Source: Clostridia bacterium | GTDB lineage: Bacteria; Bacillota; Clostridia; Oscillospirales; CAG-272 | Reading direction: 5' to 3' | Length of the DNA stretch: 64,000 nucleotides | NCBI GenBank assembly: GCA_017453205.1 | Contig: JAFTKO010000008.1 | Span: 1 to 64,000, forward strand | Position numbers and translations under genes: made by a program | The notes under the pieces: generated by a model | Database searches by the model: none | What the model saw: only the letters and a program-made list of their open reading frames with translations | What the model was told of the DNA's origin: nothing | Shown: positions 50,707 through 59,379 of the stretch, one piece after another | Position numbering within the stretch: position 1 is the stretch's first letter | Layout: every line of letters starts with the position of its first letter

Positions 50707-51417
50707 TTATTTCTTGCTTTTGGTGCAAAGAAACATAGAGAACGCCAACAGGCACAGCGCAGGATAATAGGTGCCCATACAAGCATTACCGGTCCAATCC
50801 CAAAGTCCGATAAACCAATCGAATACGAGCATCAAATCAGAGAAAAAGAACAGAATACTTCCAACCGCAATCGTTGCCGTCACCGCGTTTTTCTCGCGGA
50901 GAAAGTTCCCGACCGCTTTGCCAAGCATTGACGAAATGATCAGCGCATAGACGATACACACAACCTTGAATATCGGAGCCTCAAAGGTGAGCAACGGGCA
51001 AAACAGCAGAAATGCGGTTGCGGCAAGGAACAGTCCTCCGCCGAGGGCACAATCAAGCTGATTCATTTTTTGCAAAAAGCAATAAGCGATCAAAAAGCAT
51101 ACGTGACCGAGCGCAAATACAGCGGCACCGAAAATAAAGCTGTATCCGATAATCACATCCCCGAGCATCGCCAGCACAAGCCCCAGAGCCATGGCGAGAT
51201 AAAACCGAAAATTCGATTGCTTTGTTACACGTGCATAGCCGAGATTGATCAGCCCAAGCAACGCAAAGCCTGCACTGCAAACGCATTTCAGCGTAAAATC
51301 AAAGCCATTGCTTTGATAGAAAAAATTGAGCACGAAAACAGAAGCAATGAAAACGACATTCAAGCCAAGTATTATTTTTTGTAAATTTAAAATCTTATTC
51401 ATATTCATAAACATCAT
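50707..51417 (-). CDS. Lysoplasmalogenase-like membrane protein (YhhN/TMEM86 family)
   Basis: A 236-residue protein with about eight transmembrane segments. Features of the YhhN family: LAMLGDVIIGYSFIFGAAVFALGHVCFLIAY, which carries the conserved GD and FxxGxxxFxxxHxxY pattern, and FFFSDLMLVFDWF near the C-terminus. Family members (human TMEM86B) cut the vinyl ether of lysoplasmalogens, releasing a fatty aldehyde. Its ATG overlaps the stop of the aldehyde dehydrogenase gene (ATGA), so it is the third gene of the operon. This neighbourhood strongly supports aldehyde-related metabolism. Confidence 0.85.
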   Translation of the reverse strand: MMFMNMNKILNLQKIILGLNVVFIASVFVLNFFYQSNGFDFTLKCVCSAGFALLGLINLGYARVTKQSNFRFYLAMALGLVLAMLGDVIIGYSFIFGAAVFALGHVCFLIAYCFLQKMNQLDCALGGGLFLAATAFLLFCPLLTFEAPIFKVVCIVYALIISSMLGKAVGNFLREKNAVTATIAVGSILFFFSDLMLVFDWFIGLWDWTGNACMGTYYPALCLLAFSMFLCTKSKK

Positions 51418-52796
51418 CTCAAAAAAATGTGTAACAGTTTTTCATAAAGCTTGCTCTTATACGGCTGATAACGCATCGGAAGGTCAAGCCAAATCTTTTT
51501 GTCCACGATCGATTTGTAGTGGGAAAAGGCATCAAAGCCGTCCTTGCCGTGATAGGAGCCCATTCCGCTCTCTCCAACACCGCCAAAGCCCATCGCACTG
51601 GTAGCAAGGTGGATCACCACATCATTGATGCAGCCGCCGCCGTAGGAAAGCTCGGTGGTTACACGCTTGATATGCTTTTTATCACTTGTGAAGAGATAGA
51701 GGGCAAGCGGCTTATCCTTTCCTTTAAGCGCATCCACGACCGTATCAAAATCGTCAAAGGTGATAACGGGCATAATGGGACCGAAGATCTCCTCCCCCAT
51801 CACCGCATCGTCGTAGGTCACGCGATCCATCACCGTGGGAGCGATCTGACAGGTTGCGGAATTGGTTTCGCCTCCGACTACGACCTTGCTCGGGTCGATC
51901 AGTCCGCAAAGACGCGCAAAGTGCTTTTCGTTAATGATCTTGCCGTAATCTTGATTCTCAAGCGGTTTTTCTCCATACTGCACCTTGATCTGTTTGATCA
52001 CCTCTGCTACGAAAGTCTCCTTGACCGATGCCTCGCAAAGGATATAATCGGGTGCTACGCAGGTTTGCCCGCAGTTGAGATATTTGCCAAACACAATGCG
52101 CTTTGCCGCAAGCTTGATGTTTGCGCTTGCATCCACGATACAAGGACTTTTACCTCCAAGCTCAAGCACGGCGGGTGTCAAGTGCTCTGCGGTATGGCGA
52201 AGTACTTCCCTTCCCACCGCTTGGCTTCCCGTGAAAAACACAAAGTCAAATTTTTGGTCAAGCAGTGCCGCATTCTGGGCTCTGCCCCCCGTGACCACCG
52301 CTACATATTCGGGTGCAAAGCACTCGGAAATGATCTTTTCAACAATCTTACTCGTTGCGGGAGAGTATGCGCTCGGCTTGACAATGGCGGTATTTCCCGC
52401 GGCAATGGCATCTGCCAAGGGATCGAGCGTCAACAAAAAGGGATAATTCCAAGGGCTCATGATCAGCGTATTTCCATACGGAACCGGCTGCCGATAGCTA
52501 TGGGAAGGAAACTGTGCCAAGGGCGTGGGCACCGTCTTTCGTTTGGCAAAGCGCCTCGTGTGCTTGATCATATAGCCGATCTCGGTCAGCACAAGCCCCG
52601 ACTCGCACATAAAGCCTTCATAATGACTCTTTCCGAGATCGGCTTTTAGGGCATCGTTGATCTCGGTCTCGTATTTTTTGACGGTCGCATACAGCTTTTT
52701 GAGTTGTTCGATGCGAAAGCTTACGGGAAGCGTTGCGCCGCTTTTGTAATATGCTTTTTGCTTTTCAAGCAAGCTTTGTATTTCTTGACTTGTCAT
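51414..52796 (-). CDS. Aldehyde dehydrogenase, class 3 (fatty aldehyde type)
   Basis: A 460-residue NAD(P)-dependent enzyme. MSPWNYPFLLTLDPLADAIAAGN and FTGSQAVGREV are the nucleotide-binding motifs; LELGGKSPCIV holds the general base Glu, and NCGQTCVAPDYIL holds the catalytic Cys. The C-terminus ends in hydrophobic LLHIFLR, like the membrane-associated tails of fatty aldehyde dehydrogenases. Overlaps the ADH stop by one base (TAATG) and the YhhN start (ATGA). Together the three can interconvert aldehyde, acid and alcohol. Confidence 0.92.
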   Translation of the reverse strand: MTSQEIQSLLEKQKAYYKSGATLPVSFRIEQLKKLYATVKKYETEINDALKADLGKSHYEGFMCESGLVLTEIGYMIKHTRRFAKRKTVPTPLAQFPSHSYRQPVPYGNTLIMSPWNYPFLLTLDPLADAIAAGNTAIVKPSAYSPATSKIVEKIISECFAPEYVAVVTGGRAQNAALLDQKFDFVFFTGSQAVGREVLRHTAEHLTPAVLELGGKSPCIVDASANIKLAAKRIVFGKYLNCGQTCVAPDYILCEASVKETFVAEVIKQIKVQYGEKPLENQDYGKIINEKHFARLCGLIDPSKVVVGGETNSATCQIAPTVMDRVTYDDAVMGEEIFGPIMPVITFDDFDTVVDALKGKDKPLALYLFTSDKKHIKRVTTELSYGGGCINDVVIHLATSAMGFGGVGESGMGSYHGKDGFDAFSHYKSIVDKKIWLDLPMRYQPYKSKLYEKLLHIFLR

Positions 52797-54007
52797 TAGT
52801 TTTCACTCCCATCTGATATCTTGTAATAAAAGCCCTCAAGCTCCTCCCGTGTCATCAGCTTCGGCACGGGATAGAGCGGATTGGCTTCTTTTTCCGCGTG
52901 TCTTGCCATTTCGGGAATATCTTCCTTTTGGATGTCTGTGATCCGATCGGGAATCCTCATTTTCGCATTGAGGGCTTTGATTGCCCGAATAAACTTCTCT
53001 GCCCCATCCTTATGTGTGTCATTTTCGGAGCATACGCCTGCGGAAATGCCGAGGCGGTGGAGCTTTTTATAAACGCACGCACCGTATTCCTCCAACACAT
53101 ACGGCATAATCACGGCGTTGGCAAGTCCGTGAGGTGTACCGTATCTGCCGCCGAGAGAATGGGCAATTGCGTGGATGTATCCTACATAAGATTTTGAAAA
53201 CGCGATCCCTGCCTTGTATGCGGCGTGAAGCATCGCTTCTCTTGCTTTGTGATCGTGTCCGTCACCGTAAGCCTGCTCGATATTTTCAAATATCAGTTTG
53301 GTTGCTTCCAGAGCAAGACTTCTCGTTTCTCGGCTCGTAGAGCGTCCGATATAGGCTTCTACCGCGTGCGTCAGCGCATCCATGCCTGTGGTCGAGGTCA
53401 GATGAGGCGGCAAGGTATAGGTGAGCGATGCGTCCAACACGGCGTAATGAGGAATTAACGGAAAGCTCATCAGCGCATATTTATGATGATTTTCATGATC
53501 GGTGATGACTGCCGCAAGCGTCACCTCACTGCCTGTTCCCGCCGTTGTCGGAATGGCAATAAGCGTCGGAAGCTTTCGCAGAACCCGCAACACGCCCCTC
53601 AGCCGATGCAACTGCTTCTTGGGATATGCCACACGCGCCCCTACCCCCTTGGCGCAATCCATCGAGGAGCCGCCGCCAATCGCAATCAGCGCATTGCAGT
53701 TGTTTTGATTAAAAAGCTTGAGCGCCTCTTCTACATTTTGCACCGTGGGATTGGGTTGCGTCCGATCATATACCGTATAAGACACCCCGCTTTTTTTCAA
53801 TACCTCTTCCAACGGAGAAAGCAACCCGTTTTTCACGATCCCGAGATCGGTTACAACAAGTACCGAACTGATCTTTTCCTTTACAAACACTTCGTCAAGC
53901 TCCGCGCAGGAGTGAACGACATGCGGTTCTCTGTACGGAAGTATTGGCAAAGCCGCGCGGAATGCCGTCTGAAAGATACGACACCCGATTTTTTTAAGAA
54001 CAAACAT
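52796..54007 (-). CDS. Iron-containing alcohol dehydrogenase
   Basis: A 403-residue type III ADH. NAD-binding GGGSSMDCAKGVG; iron ligands in ALTHAVEAYI, IAHSLGGRYGTPHGLANAVIMPYV. Reduces aldehydes with NADH or oxidises alcohols. First gene of a three-gene operon with ALDH and the YhhN-like protein, preceded by a consensus promoter with two Rex-like operators, indicating control by the NADH/NAD ratio. AAAGAGG precedes the ATG. Confidence 0.92.
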   Translation of the reverse strand: MFVLKKIGCRIFQTAFRAALPILPYREPHVVHSCAELDEVFVKEKISSVLVVTDLGIVKNGLLSPLEEVLKKSGVSYTVYDRTQPNPTVQNVEEALKLFNQNNCNALIAIGGGSSMDCAKGVGARVAYPKKQLHRLRGVLRVLRKLPTLIAIPTTAGTGSEVTLAAVITDHENHHKYALMSFPLIPHYAVLDASLTYTLPPHLTSTTGMDALTHAVEAYIGRSTSRETRSLALEATKLIFENIEQAYGDGHDHKAREAMLHAAYKAGIAFSKSYVGYIHAIAHSLGGRYGTPHGLANAVIMPYVLEEYGACVYKKLHRLGISAGVCSENDTHKDGAEKFIRAIKALNAKMRIPDRITDIQKEDIPEMARHAEKEANPLYPVPKLMTREELEGFYYKISDGSEN

Positions 54008-54152
54008 AGATTATACCTCTTTATTTATTTTTCATCAAACTGTATGCCGACGGTCTCAAGGCTATTCGTTTTTCAAGATAATCAAGAGAACGTGAAATAG
54101 TGGCTTTACCCTGCCCACATCTCTCACAAAGGCGGGTTACAACCTCTTGCCG

Positions 54153-54172
54153 CTTGTTGAAGTTTCAACAAG
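54153..54172. promoter_or_regulatory. Rex-like operator O1
   Basis: Perfect 9-base palindrome halves CTTGTTGAA and TTCAACAAG with 2-base centre. It fits TTGTT(A/G)A-N4-T(T/C)AACAA, the Rex consensus of Firmicutes, and lies downstream of the -10 box of the ADH operon. Confidence 0.75.
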
Positions 54173-54180
54173 TGGTGAAT

Positions 54181-54209
54181 ATTATATCACAAATTTGTTA
54201 AGATGTCAA
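54181..54209 (-). promoter_or_regulatory. Promoter of the ADH-ALDH-lysoplasmalogenase operon
   Basis: Minus strand: TTGACA, 17-base spacer, TATAAT. The -35 lies inside operator O2 and O1 follows the start site, a typical repressed promoter. The leader is about 165 bases. The 433-base gap 54008-54440 holds this and the 5' region of the ABC operon; no other gene was seen. Confidence 0.85.
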
Positions 54210-54214
54210 CAAGT
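54195..54214. promoter_or_regulatory. Rex-like operator O2
   Basis: TTGTTAA-GATG-TCAACAA (54195-54212), one base from TTGTTAA-N4-TTAACAA. Covers the -35 box of the ADH operon promoter. Confidence 0.75.
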
Positions 54215-54440
54215 TTGCTTACAAAAACCATAAAGATCGGCGAGACCAAAATAAAAAACAAAAAAAATATCCCAAATTAACAAAATATAAACATTTCCCC
54301 AACAAAATGAAAAACATCATTGGGTAGAATAATATTTACAAAGCAACAAAATGGCGTATACCGAAACGTAATGGGAAGGATAAGCTTGTCCGACATTAAT
54401 AAATTTGGATAAGGGGAACATAGAAAAGGAGACGTAACAA

Positions 54441-55355
54441 ATGAACGCTATTGAAATCAGGAACCTATCAAAAAGCTTTCGCGGAATGTATGCGGTGGAT
54501 CACTTGAATATGACCGTTCCCGTGGGAGCGATTTATGGCTTTATCGGAGAAAACGGAAGCGGCAAATCCACCACCGAAAAGCTGATCTGTGGGCATCTTG
54601 TCCCCGACAGCGGCGAGATCAAGCTGTTTGGCAAGGACTATACGGACGCGGGAGTACGCGTCAGAGTCGGCGCCTTGATCGAAAACGCGGGTTGCTTCCC
54701 AAATTCCAGTGTGTATCAGAATCTGCGTATGCAGACGATCAATCTCGGACTTGAAAATCCCGACAATGAGATCAGACGTGTGCTTGAGATCGTACGTATG
54801 GAGGATAATGCCAATATAAAATTCAAAAGCTGTTCGCTGGGTATGAAACAGAGGATCGGTATTGCCATGGCACTTCTCGGCGATCCCGCCTTGCTCATCC
54901 TTGACGAGCCGATCAACGGACTTGACACCGACGGTATGAGAATTATGCGGGAGATACTCATTGACATTACGCAAAAATACGGCTGTACCGTTGTGATTTC
55001 CTCGCACATCCTCGGAGAGCTTGAAAAAATTGCAACCCACTACGGAATTATCCGTCAAGGAAAAATGATCCAAGAGATCTCCGCAAAAGATATGGAAAAC
55101 AGAGCGCGTGTGTTCGTATCGATCAAAACGAAGGATATGAAGGGCGCGAAAGCCGTTCTGAAAGCAAGATATGACAATGTCAAGGAAGAAGATGATGATC
55201 TTCGGGTTTACGATGTGGATGACCCCGAAACGATCGTGGAGTATCTGCTTAAAAACGGACATGTCGTAAATGAGATCAAGAAAAACAAGATCGGTCTGGA
55301 AGAATACTACATTGAGCTGATGTCACAGCCTACGGCTAAGAAGGAGGAAAAATAA
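54441..55355 (+). CDS. ABC transporter ATP-binding protein, BcrA type (first pair)
   Basis: A 304-residue ATPase. Walker A GENGSGKST, signature SLGMKQRIGIAMA (a BcrA-like variant of LSGGQ), Walker B LLILDEP with an H-loop in ISSHILGE. The C-terminal 90 residues form the accessory domain of this branch (RVFVSIKTKDMKGAKAV). Next to a permease 1 base later, it makes an ABC-2 exporter. The downstream two-component system suggests antimicrobial peptide sensing or resistance, as is usual for such pairs. AAAGGAG before the ATG. Confidence 0.9.
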   Translation: MNAIEIRNLSKSFRGMYAVDHLNMTVPVGAIYGFIGENGSGKSTTEKLICGHLVPDSGEIKLFGKDYTDAGVRVRVGALIENAGCFPNSSVYQNLRMQTINLGLENPDNEIRRVLEIVRMEDNANIKFKSCSLGMKQRIGIAMALLGDPALLILDEPINGLDTDGMRIMREILIDITQKYGCTVVISSHILGELEKIATHYGIIRQGKMIQEISAKDMENRARVFVSIKTKDMKGAKAVLKARYDNVKEEDDDLRVYDVDDPETIVEYLLKNGHVVNEIKKNKIGLEEYYIELMSQPTAKKEEK

Positions 55356-55356
55356 A

Positions 55357-56193
55357 ATGACTGCCTCACGTGAATTGAAATTTGAATCCCCGAGCTTCAT
55401 AAAGCGCTTAAAAGGCATGCTTGGCGTGGATTTCTATCGGTTGTTCCATACGCCCATGTTTTACATTTTCCTTGCGATTGCGGCGTTCATCCCCGCACTG
55501 ATCTTGGGTACCACCGGCATGTCAAATCCCGACGGCACGGTGTCGGAACCGCTCTATACCAACGTATGGAACGCAATTGCCGCCAATACGCCTCTCTACG
55601 TATTTGAGGATATGGGCGGATACGCCAACATGAACATGGTATTCATCTTCGGCGGTATCATGGTATCTATCTTTATCGGGCACGATTATAAGAGCGGATA
55701 TGTCAAGCAGCTCTTTACCACCCACGCAAAGAAGCAGGACTATATGATGTCCAAGTCTCTTGTTTGTGCCTTTGCAATGGCTTGTATGTGTATCACCTAT
55801 CTCTTGGGTGCCGTTGTTGCAGGCGCTCTTGTGGGGTTGGATTTCTCGGTCAATTTCGGTTCACCGGTCATCGCGATTGTCAGCAAAATGATCATGAGCT
55901 TGGGTTGGGCAAGCCTTTACACCTTCCTCAATGTGATCTTCAGAAAATATTTCGGTGTTTCCATCGCATCTTCCTTTCTTTTTGGAACGGGCTTGCCGAT
56001 CATCGCCATCGGTATGATCGTTGGAAATTCCGCAGGCTCGTTCTTAAACATTTTCCTTTACGGTTCGTCGGTTTATGCCTGCCTCTCTGCCAATATTGTA
56101 ACCTTGCTTGTGTGCCTTGTCGTTTCTGTAGTGTGGGCGATCCTTTATAACGTATTTGGCTCATTGATCCTCTCAAAGAGCGATGTATATTGA
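55357..56193 (+). CDS. ABC-2 type permease (first pair)
   Basis: A 278-residue membrane protein with about six transmembrane helices, an extracytoplasmic loop after the first (residues 50-90), and the ABC-2 element FIGHDYKSGYVKQLFTTHAKKQDYMMSKSL. It begins one base after the ATPase stop. Domain layout is that of BcrB-like/ABC-2 permeases. The second permease (57165) is its paralogue. Confidence 0.85.
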   Translation: MTASRELKFESPSFIKRLKGMLGVDFYRLFHTPMFYIFLAIAAFIPALILGTTGMSNPDGTVSEPLYTNVWNAIAANTPLYVFEDMGGYANMNMVFIFGGIMVSIFIGHDYKSGYVKQLFTTHAKKQDYMMSKSLVCAFAMACMCITYLLGAVVAGALVGLDFSVNFGSPVIAIVSKMIMSLGWASLYTFLNVIFRKYFGVSIASSFLFGTGLPIIAIGMIVGNSAGSFLNIFLYGSSVYACLSANIVTLLVCLVVSVVWAILYNVFGSLILSKSDVY

Positions 56194-56209
56194 TAAGGAG
56201 GTAGTGACA

Positions 56210-57163
56210 ATGAATGCAGTTGAAATCAAAGGCTTAACAAAGAATTTTGGTCCCAAGCAAGCCGTGAGCGGGCTGAATATGACCGTTCCCGCAGGTGCGA
56301 TTTACGGCTTTATCGGTGAGAACGGCTCCGGTAAGTCCACCACCGAAAAAATGATCTGCGGCTTGATCCTTCCGAGCGGCGGTTCCATCAAGCTGTACGG
56401 CAAGGACTACACGGACGCGGACGTAAGAGCAAGAGTTGGAGTGCTTATCGAAGCCCCCGGTTGTTTCCCGAATATGAGCGTATGGAACAACATGATGCTC
56501 CAAGCTTCCAATCTCGGCATCAAAAATTCGGAAACCGAAGTTCAAAAGGTTCTGAAAATGGTACGTATGGAAGGCGCGGCAGGGAATAAGTATAAGAACT
56601 GCTCCCTCGGTATGAAGCAACGGATCGGTATTGCCATGGCACTTCTCGGCGATCCTGTACTCTTGGTACTGGATGAACCGCTGAACGGTCTCGATGCGGA
56701 CGGTATGAGAATTATGAGAGAGGTCCTCACCGACATTACAAAGGACGGCAAGCATACGGTAATTGTTTCCTCGCACCTGCTCGGCGAGCTTCAAAAGATC
56801 GCAACCCACTATGGCATCATCCGTCACGGCAAGATGCTTTGCGAGATGACCGCGGAGGAGCTTGACGCAAACTGCCGCACCTATGTTGCATTGCAAACAA
56901 AAGATATGAACAGAACCAAGGCATTGTTGGCTTGCAAGTATTCCCGTGTGGAAGAGGATGAGGCAGGATATCTCCGTGTTTATGACGCAAAATCCCCCGA
57001 GGAGATCGTTACCTATCTGTACGAAAACGGAATGCTCATTAACGAGATCAAGACAGACAAGATCGGTCTTGAGGAATACTATATCGACTTGATGAATGGA
57101 GGAAGTTCCTCTGCTCCTGCAAAGCAGTCGCATTTTCCCTCGAAAAGCAAGGAGGAACGATAA
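56210..57163 (+). CDS. ABC transporter ATP-binding protein, BcrA type (second pair)
   Basis: A 317-residue ATPase. ATG at 56210 with AAGGAGG 9 bases upstream; the earlier ATG at 56183 lies within the permease. About two thirds identical by eye to the first ATPase: GENGSGKSTTEKM, SLGMKQRIGIAMA, LVLDEPLNGLD. The C-terminus is longer (SSSAPAKQSHFPSKSKEER). A duplicated operon unit. Confidence 0.9.
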   Translation: MNAVEIKGLTKNFGPKQAVSGLNMTVPAGAIYGFIGENGSGKSTTEKMICGLILPSGGSIKLYGKDYTDADVRARVGVLIEAPGCFPNMSVWNNMMLQASNLGIKNSETEVQKVLKMVRMEGAAGNKYKNCSLGMKQRIGIAMALLGDPVLLVLDEPLNGLDADGMRIMREVLTDITKDGKHTVIVSSHLLGELQKIATHYGIIRHGKMLCEMTAEELDANCRTYVALQTKDMNRTKALLACKYSRVEEDEAGYLRVYDAKSPEEIVTYLYENGMLINEIKTDKIGLEEYYIDLMNGGSSSAPAKQSHFPSKSKEER

Positions 57164-57164
57164 C

Positions 57165-57974
57165 ATGGAAAACACAATGAAATTCGAGCATAAGACCTTT
57201 GGAAAAAAGCTGAAAACCATGCTTGCCGTGGATTTCCGAAGAATGTTCAAAAGCCCGATCTTCTATATCATGATCGGTGTCGCTCTTGTCATTCCGGCAT
57301 TGATTTTGGTGATGACCACCATGATGGACGGCACTGTTTCGGTCGATCCTACCACGGGCGCGGAAACCGTGATGGAAGGCTTTGACAATGTATGGCAATC
57401 CATTGGCTCCGTCAGCGGCGAAAGTTCCGAAATGAGTATGGATCTGACGAGTATGTGCAACATCAATATGATGTACTTCCTTGCGGCAGTTCTTATCTGT
57501 ATCTTTATCGCCGACGATTTCAGAAGCGGATACGCGAAAAATCTGTTTACCGTTCGTGCAAATAAAGCCGACTATGTCATATCGAAAACCTTGATCGGCT
57601 TTGTTGGCGGTGCGGCAATGCTGATTGCTTATTTTGTCGGCACCATGCTCGGAGGCGCAATTTCGGGATTGCCCTTTGCCCTTGGAGCTCTGACGGTCGG
57701 CAATATTGTGATGTGTATGCTTGCAAAGGTGTTCCTCATGCTCGTATTTGTTGCAATCTTTGTACTGGTCAGCGTTGCAACGAAGCAGAAGCTGTGGGCT
57801 TCCATCATCGGTTCTCTCGGCGCAAGTATGCTGCTCTTTACGATGATCCCCATGATGACGCCTCTGAACTCCTCTATTATGAATGTCATGATGTGTCTCA
57901 TCGGCGGCGTATTGTTCAGTATTGGTCTGGGTGCCGTTAGCAAAATGATATTAAGCAAGACAAGCTTGGTGTAA
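57165..57974 (+). CDS. ABC-2 type permease (second pair)
   Basis: A 269-residue membrane protein with about six helices. ATG at 57165, AAGGAGG upstream (the earlier ATG lies in the ATPase). Paralogue of the first permease: KTMLAVDFRRMFKSPIFYIM, IFIADDFRSGYAKNLFTVRANKADYVISKTL. Followed 2 bases later by plsY. Confidence 0.85.
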   Translation: MENTMKFEHKTFGKKLKTMLAVDFRRMFKSPIFYIMIGVALVIPALILVMTTMMDGTVSVDPTTGAETVMEGFDNVWQSIGSVSGESSEMSMDLTSMCNINMMYFLAAVLICIFIADDFRSGYAKNLFTVRANKADYVISKTLIGFVGGAAMLIAYFVGTMLGGAISGLPFALGALTVGNIVMCMLAKVFLMLVFVAIFVLVSVATKQKLWASIIGSLGASMLLFTMIPMMTPLNSSIMNVMMCLIGGVLFSIGLGAVSKMILSKTSLV

Positions 57975-57976
57975 TA

Positions 57977-58600
57977 ATGAAGATTTTTGTCTGCATCCTG
58001 ATCGGTTATCTGCTCGGAACGCTAAATCCCGCCGCGCTGATTTCAAAGCTCAAGCATAAAAGTCTGCGCGAAAACGGAACGGGAAATTTGGGTGCCACAA
58101 ATACGATGCTGGTATTTGGAAAGAAATTTGGTGCACTTGTCATGCTGTTTGATATGGCGAAAGCCTTTTTCGCGGTATGGTGTGCGCGATGGATCGTACC
58201 CGAGATAGAATGGCTGTCAATGGCAACCGGTGTATGCGCTGTGGTCGGTCATTGTTTTCCGTTCTATCTAAAATTCAAAGGCGGCAAAGGTCTTGCCGCC
58301 TTTGCGGGACTTGTTCTTGCGTATCGTCCGTTGCTCTTTTTATTTCTTTTGATCAGCGGCACAGTCCTTATGCTGATTGTAAACTACAGCTTCATTCTTC
58401 CCTTTTATTCCGCCGTATTTTTTACGGCTTATGTGGCAATACGAGAAGATGAAATCGCTGTGCTTCTGTTAGCGGTGTTTGTTTCGGCGCTGATCGTTGT
58501 CATGCATTTTGGCAATATGGTCAAAGCCGCAAAAGGAAGGGACAAAAAAATAAGAGATTATATAAAGATCAAATCGTTCCATTCGGGCAACCCCGAGTAA
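57977..58600 (+). CDS. plsY: Acyl-phosphate glycerol-3-phosphate acyltransferase
   Basis: A 207-residue membrane enzyme that makes lysophosphatidate from acyl phosphate, the first step of phospholipid synthesis. About five transmembrane helices, GNLGATNTMLVFGKK (conserved glycerol-phosphate motif) and FKGGKGLAAF. The membership in an ABC exporter operon is unusual. The stop codon sits in the loop of the terminator. Confidence 0.9.
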   Translation: MKIFVCILIGYLLGTLNPAALISKLKHKSLRENGTGNLGATNTMLVFGKKFGALVMLFDMAKAFFAVWCARWIVPEIEWLSMATGVCAVVGHCFPFYLKFKGGKGLAAFAGLVLAYRPLLFLFLLISGTVLMLIVNYSFILPFYSAVFFTAYVAIREDEIAVLLLAVFVSALIVVMHFGNMVKAAKGRDKKIRDYIKIKSFHSGNPE

Positions 58601-58617
58601 AAAGGGGTTGCCTTTTT
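58586..58617 (+). terminator. Terminator of the ABC exporter/plsY operon
   Basis: Nine-base stem GGCAACCCC / GGGGTTGCC, 9-base loop containing the plsY stop codon, then T5. Confidence 0.85.
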
Positions 58618-58707
58618 AGTATTTCGAGGCAAACGTAAACAAAATTTTAACATTTGTGTGCTACAATATCATTGCCAAAGTATCAATATCCGATGGAGGA
58701 ATGTAAT

Positions 58708-59379
58708 ATGTTTCAGATTTTAGTGGTTGAAGATGATCGAGACCTAAACCGTTCCGTATGTTCTTTTTTAAATCATAGCGGATACGAGGCCGTGGGCTGC
58801 CTCGGCGCGGAGGAAGCTTATGACGAGATGTATAAAACCACATTTGATCTTATCATATCGGACATTATGATGCCCGGCATTGACGGATTTGAATTTGCCA
58901 AGACCGTGCGATCGTTAAATAATGAAATTCCCATCCTGTTCATGACAGCGCGGGATGACTTTGCATCCAAGCAAAGGGGCTTCCGTATGGGAATTGACGA
59001 TTATATGGTGAAGCCGATCGACCTGGATGAGCTTTTCCTGCGCATCGGTGCGCTTCTTCGCCGTTCCAAGATCGCTTCCAGCCGACGGCTTGAGGTCGGG
59101 AATTTTGTGATGGACGCGGATGAGCACACGGCATATCTCAATGATGAGGAAATTTCACTCACCGCAAGAGAATTTAATTTGCTTTACAAGCTTTTGTCCT
59201 ACCCCAAAAAAACCTTTACCCGCACACAGCTGATGGACGAATTTTGGGATGTGGACACCTCCTCCGGCACACGCACCGTGGATGTTTATATGACCAAGCT
59301 TCGCTCCAAGCTGGCGGATTGCGATTCATTTGAGATTGTAACCGTTCACGGGCTGGGGTATAAGGCGGTGATCAAATGA
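58708..59379 (+). CDS. Response regulator, OmpR/PhoB family
   Basis: A 223-residue regulator. ATG at 58708 with GGAGGA upstream. Receiver (1-115) with acidic pair in VVEDDRD and phosphoacceptor in DLIISDIMMPG; winged helix (130-223) with TRTQLMDEFWDVDTSSGTRTVDVYMTKLRSKL. The histidine kinase gene overlaps it by four bases. Target likely includes the ABC exporters upstream. Confidence 0.93.
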   Translation: MFQILVVEDDRDLNRSVCSFLNHSGYEAVGCLGAEEAYDEMYKTTFDLIISDIMMPGIDGFEFAKTVRSLNNEIPILFMTARDDFASKQRGFRMGIDDYMVKPIDLDELFLRIGALLRRSKIASSRRLEVGNFVMDADEHTAYLNDEEISLTAREFNLLYKLLSYPKKTFTRTQLMDEFWDVDTSSGTRTVDVYMTKLRSKLADCDSFEIVTVHGLGYKAVIK

